Shown here one piece after another: positions 34,901 to 40,225 of a DNA stretch of 64,000 nucleotides. Below the pieces are notes generated by a model. That model searched no databases, had not been told where the DNA came from, and worked only from the letters and a program-made list of their open reading frames with translations. How positions within the stretch are numbered: position 1 is the first letter of the stretch; each line of letters starts with the position of its first letter. Made by a program: the position numbers and the translations under genes. The stretch is from the NCBI GenBank assembly GCA_009833045.1, contig WUUP01000002.1, positions 496,001 through 560,000 of the forward strand, in the 5' to 3' direction. Origin of the DNA: Saprospirales bacterium GYS_P2D. GTDB lineage: Bacteria > Bacteroidota > Bacteroidia > Chitinophagales > Saprospiraceae.

Positions 34901-37580
34901 CCACATAACTCACAGACAGGTCTGCCCCCATAGAGCAATTGTCCATAGCTTTAGCTAAAGCTATACCCATAGTATCCGGGACACATCCAGCAGTCATCGA
35001 GACAGTGATATCTGCGGGACAAGTAATGACTGGATCTGTATCATCTATCACGGTGATCAGCTGATCACAAGTAGAGCTAAGTCCGCATTCATTAGTTGCT
35101 GTCCATGTACGTGTGATCGTACCGGTACCTCCACAGGCTGTCAGATCAGGTGTATCCACAAAAGTAATGGTGATCATAGCTCCACAATCACCGGTGGCTG
35201 TAGCCATCCCTACTGCACTGAGGTCTGGCGAGCAGCTCCCATCCATACTGACTGTGATATCGGCAGGGCAAGAAATAATAGGGGCTGGTGCTGGGCTCAC
35301 TGTGATCGTACGAGTAAATGTCAAGGGACCTCTGTCACAGTTTTCGCCAGTGGGGATCGTCCACGTCTCAGTGATAGTTCCTCCACACTGCCCTGGATGA
35401 GCTGTGAGCGTCGAGGTGACACTACCGTCTGAAAGGCAGTCGGCAGTAAGACCATTAGTATAGGATAGTGTCGTCGGTGTGACAGGGTCGTCACAGGCTA
35501 CCGTGATATCTCCTGGCTGCCCTATCAATGATGGAGAAACAAATGCAGGCAGGATATCAAATGTAAACACACAGGTCTCACTCTGCTCCATCGCATCCAG
35601 TGTGCCATTCATATTTTCGTCGTCAAAGATTAATACTGTACGAGTGATCGTCTGAGTAGTCTGTATACAGGCGTCAGGAGTACCGTCATCCGTACTCATC
35701 ACCACTATGACACCACATGGATCATCACCTATGACTATACCATAGGTCGCCGCCTCAGCAGTAGCCTCTGATGTAGGAGGCGCTGGGATAGTATTTAGAT
35801 TACTACAGTCAAAATCTCCTAAATCCGTAGTGGAAGGACATGTCACTACTAATTCTCCTAATGACTCGATAGTCACTGGACTACCGACTGCATTACAGGA
35901 TTCGCAGCCGCTGTATCTGAAGTGAGGAGTGAAAGTCACCGTCTCTCCTGGTGCTACTGTACCGATGGCATTTTCTGCTAAGTATACTCCAGGATTGTCA
36001 GAGCGCTCCCAGAGTTTGTCTCCAGGGCCACTATAGGCTGTGCTTGTAGCAGCACCGTTAGCAGGATTACATTCGACCACATCAAATGATAAAACCGGTG
36101 TAATCTCACCACAATCCGTAAAGTCTGCCTGCACATTAGTGATGACCGGAGATATGATCTGTACTTGTTGGGTAGTAGTAGTATTACACGTAGAGCAACT
36201 ATCATTAGTAATCGCATAGGTGATATCATAAATACCACAGCTGGCACAGTTGTCCACCATCACGCTACCAGATCCCTCATCGCAGCTGACAGGAGTGATA
36301 GATGGAGCACATATTTGGCCCGACCAGTCAAAGCTAAACTCTCCCGGATCCGTCGGCTCCAGTGTCGTAGAACTCCCCATGTTGAGTCCTGTACTATTCC
36401 ATTGATTAGCACCTGCTATCACGAGCTCTTGTCCGCACATATCTGAGCAGTTCACTCGAGTAGGCGTCGCAAAATTAGAGGTCGGATAAGTGACTTCTAT
36501 ATCATATACGACTTGTACATTAGTCACATCTTCTGCGGAGCAAGAAGAATTAATCAATGTTAGGTCGATGCGACCATCTTGACAAACATTAGAAAAAGCA
36601 GAAGCACCTGACAAATTTTCAAACCTCCCATCTACATTGATGCCGGGTCCTGAAGGCCCAGCGATATCTGCAGAGCCTATACCAGCTCCACCAAGAGTGG
36701 AATTATCTATTACCTCAAAAGTATTGCCGGGATAATCTGATCCACAAGTATTGGAGGCTGTATATGATACTGCGAGATCGTCTCCACACTTTACGAAAGC
36801 TGTAGTACCACCAAAATCTTGGACAATCATCTGCCCATCATCCTGGTTGGCAAAAAATGATTGATCATAATCACCTAAACAATCGTTTACTGTAATATCC
36901 ACTTGAAAATCATAATCTGGAAGACCATTTCCAGCCAAGGTGGTCCGGATATACGCCCAGTTTCCATCATATGTTGGAGTATCTCCTAATTCATCTAAAG
37001 GGCTACCAGACCAAATATTGCCAGGATCACCTCCCGCTACATTAGGCCATTGTGTAAGAAGTCCTCGAGGTGTGGCCACATTAGCACGATCCTCTGGGCA
37101 TCCACAGGACATGTCTCCACAGCCCGTGCCACAGCTGGCAGGATTTGGCCCTCCGGAGCCACCCGTATTGTCACTATAGCAGTCTCCACGACGTCGAGTA
37201 TAGAGTACGGCATCATACGATTTACCATCACAAAGCAATATATCTGAGGCTAATGTCCCAGTATAATCACCAAAAGGAAGGTTATTTTGAATCGTACATC
37301 CAGAAAAACTACGTGTAAATCCATCAGAAGCATTACAGCCAGACTCCACTACGAAAAGCTCCCAGTAAAATCTTTTGACAGTCGCATTATTGATAGTAAA
37401 CGTATAATCGATACGATAAACTCCTGGTGAGGTCTCGATGAGATCGAGGCTATTCACATACCAGATGTGGTCTGCACGTAGACATAGTGGTAGCAAGAAT
37501 AGCATGATCATCACTCCAAAGCTTTTCAGCTGAGAGTTCACAAGCCATTCCCAAGTCTTCACTTTGACTGCTCCTTTCAT
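19989..37580 (-). CDS. Giant secreted repeat protein (HYR-like and DUF11/DUF7507-like domains, dockerin-like segment, T9SS sorting domain)
   Basis: One uninterrupted frame of 5863 residues. The N-terminus (MKGAVKVK..., hydrophobic MIMLFLLPLCLRA) is a signal peptide with probable cleavage near residue 35. Residues about 36-766 are a cysteine-containing region of unknown fold. Residues 767-2094 are 16 tandem HYR-like Ig domains averaging 83 residues (CPADITVSM...CGGTGTITRTWTATDACGN). Residues about 2095-4433 are 21 tandem DUF11/DUF7507-like domains of about 110 residues. Residues 4434-5500 hold further cysteine-rich Ig-like modules. A dockerin-like pair lies at about 5514-5574 (SVMDILLIQQHILG, NEDQRVTSQDIIQLRRVILG). 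Residues 5779-5863 are a type A T9SS C-terminal domain (NEPNPFQEETTIRF). The protein is probably exported through T9SS and held on or released from the cell surface as an adhesin or stalk-like fibre. The function is inferred from architecture only; no catalytic domain is visible. Confidence 0.9.
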   Translation of the reverse strand: MKGAVKVKTWEWLVNSQLKSFGVMIMLFLLPLCLRADHIWYVNSLDLIETSPGVYRIDYTFTINNATVKRFYWELFVVESGCNASDGFTRSFSGCTIQNNLPFGDYTGTLASDILLCDGKSYDAVLYTRRRGDCYSDNTGGSGGPNPASCGTGCGDMSCGCPEDRANVATPRGLLTQWPNVAGGDPGNIWSGSPLDELGDTPTYDGNWAYIRTTLAGNGLPDYDFQVDITVNDCLGDYDQSFFANQDDGQMIVQDFGGTTAFVKCGDDLAVSYTASNTCGSDYPGNTFEVIDNSTLGGAGIGSADIAGPSGPGINVDGRFENLSGASAFSNVCQDGRIDLTLINSSCSAEDVTNVQVVYDIEVTYPTSNFATPTRVNCSDMCGQELVIAGANQWNSTGLNMGSSTTLEPTDPGEFSFDWSGQICAPSITPVSCDEGSGSVMVDNCASCGIYDITYAITNDSCSTCNTTTTQQVQIISPVITNVQADFTDCGEITPVLSFDVVECNPANGAATSTAYSGPGDKLWERSDNPGVYLAENAIGTVAPGETVTFTPHFRYSGCESCNAVGSPVTIESLGELVVTCPSTTDLGDFDCSNLNTIPAPPTSEATAEAATYGIVIGDDPCGVIVVMSTDDGTPDACIQTTQTITRTVLIFDDENMNGTLDAMEQSETCVFTFDILPAFVSPSLIGQPGDITVACDDPVTPTTLSYTNGLTADCLSDGSVTSTLTAHPGQCGGTITETWTIPTGENCDRGPLTFTRTITVSPAPAPIISCPADITVSMDGSCSPDLSAVGMATATGDCGAMITITFVDTPDLTACGGTGTITRTWTATNECGLSSTCDQLITVIDDTDPVITCPADITVSMTAGCVPDTMGIALAKAMDNCSMGADLSVSYVDDLSGLTGCSGTGVIVRTFTATDECGNAVSCSQNITVVDDTDPVITCPADITVSMDAMCMPDLSGIGMPTATDNCTASPVITFSDVEALTGCSGTGMITRTWTVTDDCGNTASCTQVITVIDDTDPVIVCPADITVNMDAGCVPNLSAVGMAIASDNCTTSPILTFADVEDLSSCGGTGTITRTWTATDDCGNTTTCDQIITVVDNTIPTIFVDEPAITVLCDEEPPLPTVTIDDNCPGVMVELRVDTVKTICPGDLELTRTWIVTDACGNQDSAKQQISIFDNNGPTLVSGPADLLLSCMDPIPEETTPMFSDNCTEFEIMFTEVKTSFIFEGPCEDHYLRTWTATDSCGNMTSVEQLIRVIDDVPPVLTCPPTVTVSMTAGCIPDTIGLAPATAVDDCGLAVELTYRDDLTAMTDCGGTGTIMRTWIGTDACGNVDSCTQNIIVIDDTDPVVTPPAATTVYVDASCSPDLSMVGMATGTDNCSMPTITFVDDNSGLTACGGTGTIIRTWTATDACGNTMSDTQTLTVLDTISPMITCPADVTVAMTAACVPDTVGLPVATATDNCNDIASITYTDDLSGLTACGGTGTIARTWTATDACGNTDQCVQMITVIDDIPPMITCPADVTVAMTAACIPDTVGLPAATATDNCSGVSISFVDTPQLTGCGGTGSVTRTWTATDACGNMSSCMQIITVIDDIDPVITCPADMTVYMDATCAPDLSMVPMATATDNCSSPTITFVDDMSGLTDCGGTGMITRTWTATDACGNTDVCQQILTVEDTISPVITCPADMTVYMDATCTPDLSVVPMATATDNCSSPTVTFVDDESGLTACGGTGTITRTWTATDACGNTDVCQQILTVEDTISPVITCPADMTVYMDASCTPDLSVVPMATGMDNCGAPTITFVDVADLTACGGTGVITRTWTATDACGNTDECIQLLTVVDTISPVIACPADITVSMSAMCTPDTAGLAIATATDNCAGMLTFSYTDDVSGLTECSATGIILRTHTVVDACGNMDQCVQTITVVDDTPPVITCPADVTVYKIANTCNTDFAMAGMATATDNCSTAPTITFIDDETGLTECNQTGTINRIWTATDVCGNSSTCTQVITVADTVRPVISGVADLTVSCTDNAEALFDNWVTTFGGGSAFDNCTMPPALSTIPATPTFVENTEICVTFVATDACGLVSSQEACFNMHCIEIDKPAPAHADVDMSGDISAGDILTYTITASNTGSTTLNNVTVIDNLITPDTEVCTTLASGADCVLTGSYTVGPGDVLNGVIVNEATVTSDEVVDMSDDETVMLNAPDAVLVKTFVENTDPDMSEDISVGDVLNYRIVLYNTGDANLTDATITDDLITPSMASQMLLVAGDSLVLTGSYTVDAGDVTAGQIENLATANTDQTNPITDQVVLSVSEPSMVIDKAIPTLKIDNDANGEMSAGDVIEYVVTVTNDGTANLTDIMINDPKLSPASMSCAGPIAPGATCVLIGEYTITPMDITAGEIMNTATAISDQTPMIMDEVTQSLNQPSMSIVKSQPTLTDNDMNGEVSQNDVLNYTITVTNTGTATLTDVFINDDLITPATTMCATLAPGATCVLMGSYTVQASDVNNEISNTATADSDQTDPIMDQVSTTVPEPSMIVSKSDAVLTTDADGSEDMSVGDMITYTITLTNNGNANLPNVMITDPLLTPSVENCGLLEPGQSCQLVGTYEITDADVAAGEIQNVATGSSTIVPPVMDADTVVTPLSMPLMGIEKSAATITTDTDMSTDVSAGDVISYTITLTNTGTANLTNVTVSDPLLSPDEMVCAILYPGETCVLTGEYTVLPADVARGTITNKATATSDQAKMVMDEVVTNIPQPAKTIEKSYLSNDDGDGSGDISVGDELTYQVLVENTGTAYLTDVVITDSKITPSTISCASVAPGAQCILTGTYTVVPGDVLAGSISNTATADSDQTNLISDDVKIPLKMPAMVLEKTLINNADGDGSLDYSEGDVLTYEVILTNTGSANLTDVIVTDPLLSPDEMSCAVVAPGETCVLTGTYTISAADVTAGSFTNEASAVSDQLTMITDDYMIAIPQPALVINKAAPLLYHADNDFSKDMSAGDAIDYTITVTNTGTSNLTNVTINDPLFHHGGTETCPLLMPEETCVLTGHYMITEADVMNGGINNTATVTSDQTEADQDSVYQPLPQPDKTVSKNLLRYDDNDGSQDISVGDLLYYEVVLSNTGTANLTDVTIVDDLLTPDSTYCFRIEPGETCILMGTYQVVTDDIDMVITNTATGDSDQTDPMESDISVEIPQPSINLVKTPASLLADVDGSRDMSVGDTIRYVITALNNGNANLPDVVISDPLLTPSQNDCGLMLPGQTCQLVGTYVITEADLMTGSIENISTVSSSIVPPVMDADTSVTNLAQPSISMIKNPPMLLADMDMSGDMSAGDTISYVITAINNGTANLTNIVISDPLLTPMTQTCPLMEPSDECSLRAKYVITEDDVIRGRIDNTATTNTDQTDEIEDDATIALAQPSLDIEKSLNGYADVDGSGDYSVNDVLNYEIVVTNNGTANLTDVVITDDLITPSMMSCTIIAPGETCVLRGEYSITQDDIDAGIIENVATTDSDQTDPLQDDVDVPLPTPLMDIEKSLIANADGDGSGDISVGDVLTYQIVVTNIGTANLTQILVSDDLISPASTTCAFLAPAGECILIGTYTVTSTDLSTGSIFNEATGTSVQAPEVMDDLTVALPVPAYTINKSPATLSIDNDASMDMSEGDIIEYTITVENTGQATLTDVVVEDVSLPLMPSSNTCAVLDPGETCVLVGTYEIAATDLTNGSIDNMATVSSTQLPALSDEVSVELPQPAISIVKSNPTLIDVDMNGQVSLDDTLRYQVIVTNSGTANLTNVTITDDLITIDGGDAPCTFLAPMERCTLSGYYLVPGNGIEFTNIATANSDQVGPVVDSVSINVQGASLSIVKSDPVIINDRDGSGDISAGDVIEYTINVLNNGGQNFSSASISDPRLTPSMEMCGDLMPGETCTLVGTYEVTDQDVIDGEIKNEALVVSTSPPFEATDSIVTTLPQPAKELVKSPAELIDNDQSGDASVGDALRYMITATNTGTAVLTQVNITDAMLTPDEEVCAVVAPGETCVLMGDYIIQPADLGTVVKNVAAVNTLQTPEEKDSTELPIPVPSMSIDKSIATLADDLDMNGIMTTGDSLQYTITVTNDGTANLTGVVVSDPLLTPSSATCDFLAVGESCILIGKLALSQLDMDSAYITNIATATSVQAPEVMDTVTTDLPYLPAIELQKMADLPTIELGSESAFTDAGDQIRYSYTVENTGTATVYDIAITDAGPTMLGHMGTGTLSTIFCAETSLAPGESTVCEAYYTLTYDDVVRVAGLDDAVKNIATASSVGSLGDDVDADMSMATTTVQEYPAIELQKTAVTPLEDTNGDGIIWIDDEIQYVFTVTNVGNTTLNDINIEDSKLINPVECIADKLLPGESTQCTSSYVITDRDVGDLTILNSATAFGTSPISTLVSDISDDPTDPTTATDDPTVVELPCPTLTCIASVNISLPPSGILMLTSEDLGYVPGLLLRISVDGVELPDNTLTCEHAGMTLTYEIIHPCSEVGCWGDLNVETKNLPPTIYTRTDLMCIEERPERMSTDSVLAAIDVLGCWVDIHDVYVSETLAIAECAPDTVIRKVYGEYELKDGKESILLQVDTQYIHKLDTAMINAPKEEVIIDCKYLDYDPTPAFIDSIMGVTCAYPYVDKGIVVDSILRDTLVYRDSMRQEKVEISEGLWTLIDVIVHYYVDSSYYVYDTASGAVAIREGNTCNISVKYQDQKLESCLGTDTKILREWTIIDWCTKATMTASQWVVFKDSVGPSFELLKDQVAEIQPWTCSVLYQLYLTDLTDHCSAISSTDWGSSAGRITDDHYLTDVGVADSTVMVWVAVTDECDNVTRDTFSLRVIDATPPVAIALDTAHVTLTADTYHVGTAKVLAEDLDQGSNDAGCGKLTSCVLLQEEYESPIIRDGKQLINEKGEYLYTPAQCEAHGVYEYEYLVGKDTLIEEIPYVTCAPYVKFCCDDLGDHKVALIVDDESAYSASAVSWSIVTVEDKSTPLVYCEDILLNCGDDYSVAVVGYPEWYTSICGDEILTYEDRRDPSQCAMTTIERDWYVDAEYQCTQYIRFKEVRGFNPYTIKWPRHLNDDSYGGVQRECVDGLIYEENTLIDMGSSMTCEGDEITEPVWCEPSCSLVGLSKEDIETASSDACRQIIRRWTLIDWCTYEANTDNQGKDYDELQAVDDTWLGAGDWAAELIAGDSCMVCDHPSGLLDPIYFRYSEVDMDGYYTYDQIILIQDDTAPEIEVADTLIVPIYAGRESKGDEPTLCVASGSIIARAADSCGDIELIDESLSWWIELDMDGETIQTVSVVGDSAEIELPAFGSGAELTVRWQVSDGCGNIASDITQIIYEDKKNPTPVCIQDVSTALMSDGTVTLWAEDFDLGSFDNCSEVRFGFLPEGADDYQSTLTLTCGDLLYGPDTLEFELYVFDDYDNIDYCIVSVRLVDTDELCEEEEQPEEIGIGGIAISRMKELMPNVKINTNQSGKFDITDAEGRYAFSDLDPDLSATITATKADEVTNGLSVMDILLIQQHILGRSEITDAYEYLAADFNEDQRVTSQDIIQLRRVILGMDTQLPAGREWLFLPTDVAMELPEVYPLIESYSLVPAEVGSQIALDFIGVRIGDLDGNATVDPNKSAEYEYEGRAQLETDITQIELLDGYLRMPIFSSTNLAVHGAQLSIQLPHTNEVKLVSGEWKIAEQDYSLDKSQQLLRFIYTEQEVSEVSKEKPLFYIQMAQRGDDWLDQISSIVLTQGEMPSQWVAADMTLLKVNQNIKLRDSGELVLYQNEPNPFQEETTIRFYMPQAGKANLTLFDVNGRTLYDQTAEYSAGIQSVRLLADEIGQRGVIYYRLTAHDDVITKKLISMK
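24281..31298 (-). repeat. Tandem array of 21 DUF11/DUF7507-like domains inside the giant gene
   Basis: Each unit opens with a segment like PQPS-x-x-I-x-K-S, followed by a DxDxSxDxSxGD loop, then YTITVTNTGTANLTDV, LTP, C-A-x-L-x-P-G-E-T-C-V-L-x-G-x-Y, and NTATATSDQT. Nineteen units are close copies, and the last two (IELQKMADLP..., IELQKTAVTP...) are diverged. In staphylococcal and other surface proteins such domains act as beta-rich spacers. Confidence 0.85.
31299..35282 (-). repeat. Tandem array of 16 HYR-like domains inside the giant gene
   Basis: 3984 bases encode 1328 residues, exactly 16 times 83 on average. Units begin PVITCPADITV and end ACGNTDxCxQxxTVxD. Each has four conserved cysteines in most copies. 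Units 5, 6 and 16 are the most diverged. Adjacent units at 32281-32529 and 32530-32778 have an exact 249-base period and very high nucleotide similarity. Confidence 0.85.
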
Positions 37581-37601
37581 TCTCTAAATTGTAGTTTCTA
37601 T

Positions 37602-37616
37602 TTGATCTTAGATCAA
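37602..37616. promoter_or_regulatory. Palindrome in the leader of the giant gene
   Basis: TTGATCT-T-AGATCAA is a perfect 7+1+7 inverted repeat about 22 bases upstream of the start codon and downstream of the candidate -7 box. It could be an operator or a leader hairpin. Confidence 0.4.
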
Positions 37617-37667
37617 CCACAATAATACTTAAGGAAGCACCAAAGCCATAGTAAATATTCATATTTC

Positions 37668-37675
37668 CAAATATA
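37668..37675 (-). promoter_or_regulatory. Candidate -7 box of the giant gene
   Basis: The minus strand reads TATATTTG, matching TAnnTTTG, inside a very AT-rich stretch. It gives a leader of about 85 bases to the ATG at 37580. No convincing -33 TTTG was found at the right distance. Confidence 0.4.
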
Positions 37676-37730
37676 TTATTTTAATATATTTAAATAATTT
37701 AAAATGTATAAAATATCATATTAAATACGA

Positions 37731-38372
37731 TCAGTATACGTCTAATACATCAAACATGTAAGACTTTATGACTTCTCGAATGTTAGAATACATCGGTTCA
37801 TATTGAGCCGCTCTAAAATCTGAGAGACTTACCCATTCAGCTTTCTCAATATCTTCTTCAATCTGAGGCTTGAGGAGGGTATCAGTACTCCACATGAGAT
37901 ACCAGTAGCTGGGCTTAAGCACCCGTTTGTTGCTTCGATTAGGGTAGATATGATAGGTAGTCGTTAGTTTTTTGATGAGCTGCACGTTGATCAGACCTGT
38001 TTCTTCCACTACCTCTCTGACTGCTGATTCTTTTTTGGTCTCACCTATTTCCATTTTACCTTTCGGTAAATCCCAACTTCCTCTCCGATAAATGAGTAGC
38101 ATATCCGATTGAGCATTGAGCACGAGGCCTCCAGCAGCGGGTACTATCTTAAATAAGGAAAAGAAATCATTCTTGAGTCGCTTTAGATCATTAGCAAAAA
38201 TATAGACCTGCTTGAGCTCCTGATTCTTTTCGATCTTATCGATGATCGATAGAATTAGTTTGGTTTTGCCAGTATAGTGGACCATCAGTCCGCCGTCATT
38301 AATTTGATCTATCTGCTGATATATCGCAGTATGCATGAGGCTGATCGCCGTCTCGTTATAGTATATTTTGTA
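37731..38372 (-). CDS. Nudix hydrolase
   Basis: 213 residues from Met at 38372 (MYKIYYNETAI). The frame stays open 26 codons further upstream, but that part looks non-coding. The Nudix box is complete: G-K-M-E-I-G-E-x7-R-E-V-V-E-E-T-G-L, within residues of about 115-140. The N-terminal 80 residues are an extra domain (LMHTAIYQQIDQ, ILSIIDKIEK) seen in Bacteroidota Nudix proteins of this size. Nudix enzymes cleave a nucleoside diphosphate linked to another group; the substrate is not readable here. It is divergent from pyrE, with about 80 bases between the starts. Confidence 0.88.
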   Translation of the reverse strand, partial: YKIYYNETAISLMHTAIYQQIDQINDGGLMVHYTGKTKLILSIIDKIEKNQELKQVYIFANDLKRLKNDFFSLFKIVPAAGGLVLNAQSDMLLIYRRGSWDLPKGKMEIGETKKESAVREVVEETGLINVQLIKKLTTTYHIYPNRSNKRVLKPSYWYLMWSTDTLLKPQIEEDIEKAEWVSLSDFRAAQYEPMYSNIREVIKSYMFDVLDVY

Positions 38373-38453
38373 CATTCGCCAGCATTTTGAGGATAGCTGA
38401 TATAGATTTCTGATATTAGTCGTCAAGTATAGTAAATAATTACAGCACAACTC

Positions 38454-39104
38454 ATGTTAAACGAGAAGGACGTTGCAAAAAAGCTCATCGAGATCAATGC
38501 GATCAAACTCAATCCTGATACTCCTTTCACTTGGGCATCTGGACTGAGATCACCGATCTATTGTGATAATAGGACGGTGCTATCTTTTCCAGCATTCAGG
38601 ACGGAAGTCAAAAAGGCACTAAGCGTTAAAGCAAAAAAAGAGTTTGCAGGATTTGATAAAGTAGCTGGTGTCGCCACAGCAGGTATCGCCCACGGGGCGC
38701 TCATAGCCGACGAGCTCGATCTCCCATTCATCTATGTACGCTCAAAGCCGAAAGGACATGGCCGACAGAATCAAATAGAAGGCATCCTCAATCCTGGTGA
38801 AAAATGTCTCGTAGTCGAGGACCTGATCTCTACTGGCGGTAGCAGCATCCAGGCCGTAGAAGTACTCAGAGAAGCGGGGGCAGAAGTCGTAGGAGTAATA
38901 GCGATATTCAGCTATGTATTTGACTCCGCTCAAAAAAATTTCGCTGCAGCTGACTGCCCGTATACCACCATATCGGACTACCATGCACTCATGGCTGCGA
39001 TGACCGAAGAGGGAACATTCAGCCAAAAGCAACTGTCGTCACTCAGAGAATGGCGCCAGGACCCTAAAGCTTGGAGCGAAAAATTTGAATTAAAAAATCT
39101 ATAA
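38454..39104 (+). CDS. pyrE: Orotate phosphoribosyltransferase
   Basis: 216 residues, the family's usual length. The N-terminal FTWASGLRSPIYCDNR and the PRPP-binding motif VVEDLISTGGSSIQAVEVL are both intact, and the catalytic-loop lysine and histidine lie in RSKPKGHGRQNQIEG. It joins orotate to PRPP to make OMP in pyrimidine synthesis, in the cytoplasm. The M42 aminopeptidase gene starts 18 bases after its stop, suggesting joint transcription, although the two functions are unrelated. No other pyr gene is nearby. Confidence 0.96.
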   Translation: MLNEKDVAKKLIEINAIKLNPDTPFTWASGLRSPIYCDNRTVLSFPAFRTEVKKALSVKAKKEFAGFDKVAGVATAGIAHGALIADELDLPFIYVRSKPKGHGRQNQIEGILNPGEKCLVVEDLISTGGSSIQAVEVLREAGAEVVGVIAIFSYVFDSAQKNFAAADCPYTTISDYHALMAAMTEEGTFSQKQLSSLREWRQDPKAWSEKFELKNL

Positions 39105-39122
39105 TAAACCGAAATAGTACGT

Positions 39123-40202
39123 ATGAAAGTTTGGGAAAAAGACTCAGAAGCATTCCTACACAAATACTTAAACAATACATCTCCGACGGGATTTGAGACT
39201 TCAGGCCAAAAGATATGGCTTGAGTACCTCAAACCCTATGTAGATGAGTACCATCTCGACAACTATGGCACCGCATATGGCGTCGTCAATCCTGGTCAAG
39301 AGTTTTCAGTAGTCATAGAAGCTCATGCTGATGAGATCTCATGGTTCGTCAATTATATATCAGATGATGGCTATATCTACGTGATCAGAAACGGTGGATC
39401 CGATCCAATCATAGCTCCATCCAAGACGGTCAATATTCACACCCCTAAAGGTGTGGTAAGAGGCTTATTCGGATGGCCAGCGATCCATGTCCGCCGAGGC
39501 AAAGACGCCAGTCTATCTCCCAAACTCGAGAATATATTCATCGATATAGGTGCCAAGAATAAAGAAGAAGTCCTCGAGATGGGTGTCCACGTAGGTAATG
39601 TGATCACCTTTGATGACGAGCTCGAACTACTGAATGATAGTTTTTACATGGGTAGGGCGCTGGACAATCGGATAGGAGGATGGTGTATCTCTCAGGTAGC
39701 TCGCATGCTCTCGGAGAATAAAGATAAACTACCCTATACCCTATACATCGTCAATGCCGTACAAGAAGAAGTCGGCCTGCGAGGAGCGGAGATGATCGCA
39801 GCAACACTCAAGCCTAACATAGCTATCGTCACAGATGTATGTCATGATACCAGCACCCCAATGATGAAACCAAAAGAGCAAGGTGACACCAAAGCAGGCA
39901 AAGGTCCTGTGATCACATATGCTCCGAGCATCCACTACAATGTCCTCAATAAGGTCATCGAAGCTGCCGAAGAAAAAGAAATACCATTCCAGCGCTCAGC
40001 ATCGTCTCGTAGTACGGGTACGGATACTGATGCATTCGCTTATACACTTGGAGGGATACCATCCGTACTGATATCGCTACCACTGAGATATATGCATACG
40101 ACTGTAGAGATGGCGCATAAGGATGATATCGAGAACGTCTCTAAACTCATGTACGAGACTCTCCTGAAGATCACTCCTGACATGCCACTCAAGTACTTTT
40201 AG
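39123..40202 (+). CDS. M42 family metallo-aminopeptidase
   Basis: 359 residues, full length for M42. Expected metal ligands are visible: EAHADEI, GRALDNRIGGW with the bridging Asp, QEEVGLRGAE with the catalytic Glu pair, VTDVCHDTS, and MHTTVEMAHKDD with the last His. M42 enzymes are large cytoplasmic complexes that trim N-terminal residues from peptides after proteasome-like digestion; some act as glutamyl aminopeptidases or endoglucanase-like proteins. It is probably co-transcribed with pyrE, 18 bases upstream. Confidence 0.93.
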   Translation: MKVWEKDSEAFLHKYLNNTSPTGFETSGQKIWLEYLKPYVDEYHLDNYGTAYGVVNPGQEFSVVIEAHADEISWFVNYISDDGYIYVIRNGGSDPIIAPSKTVNIHTPKGVVRGLFGWPAIHVRRGKDASLSPKLENIFIDIGAKNKEEVLEMGVHVGNVITFDDELELLNDSFYMGRALDNRIGGWCISQVARMLSENKDKLPYTLYIVNAVQEEVGLRGAEMIAATLKPNIAIVTDVCHDTSTPMMKPKEQGDTKAGKGPVITYAPSIHYNVLNKVIEAAEEKEIPFQRSASSRSTGTDTDAFAYTLGGIPSVLISLPLRYMHTTVEMAHKDDIENVSKLMYETLLKITPDMPLKYF

Positions 40203-40225
40203 TACTATCTAATAAGTGGAATGAA

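Noticed and set aside
24281-35282. Possible CRISPR or satellite array
   Set aside because: The periods (about 249 and 330 bases) are multiples of three, the frame is open throughout, and units encode Ig-like domains; there are no short direct repeats with unique spacers.
20000-37500. Many plus-strand open frames opposite the giant gene, such as 32963-33681 and 34318-34806
   Set aside because: They repeat with the same period as the minus-strand domains and encode monotonous Val/Ser/Pro strings, so they are shadows of the coding repeats.
37602-37616. FNR/CRP-type operator (TTGAT-N4-ATCAA)
   Set aside because: The palindrome has TTGAT and ATCAA but five bases between them instead of four, so it is kept only as an unspecified inverted repeat.
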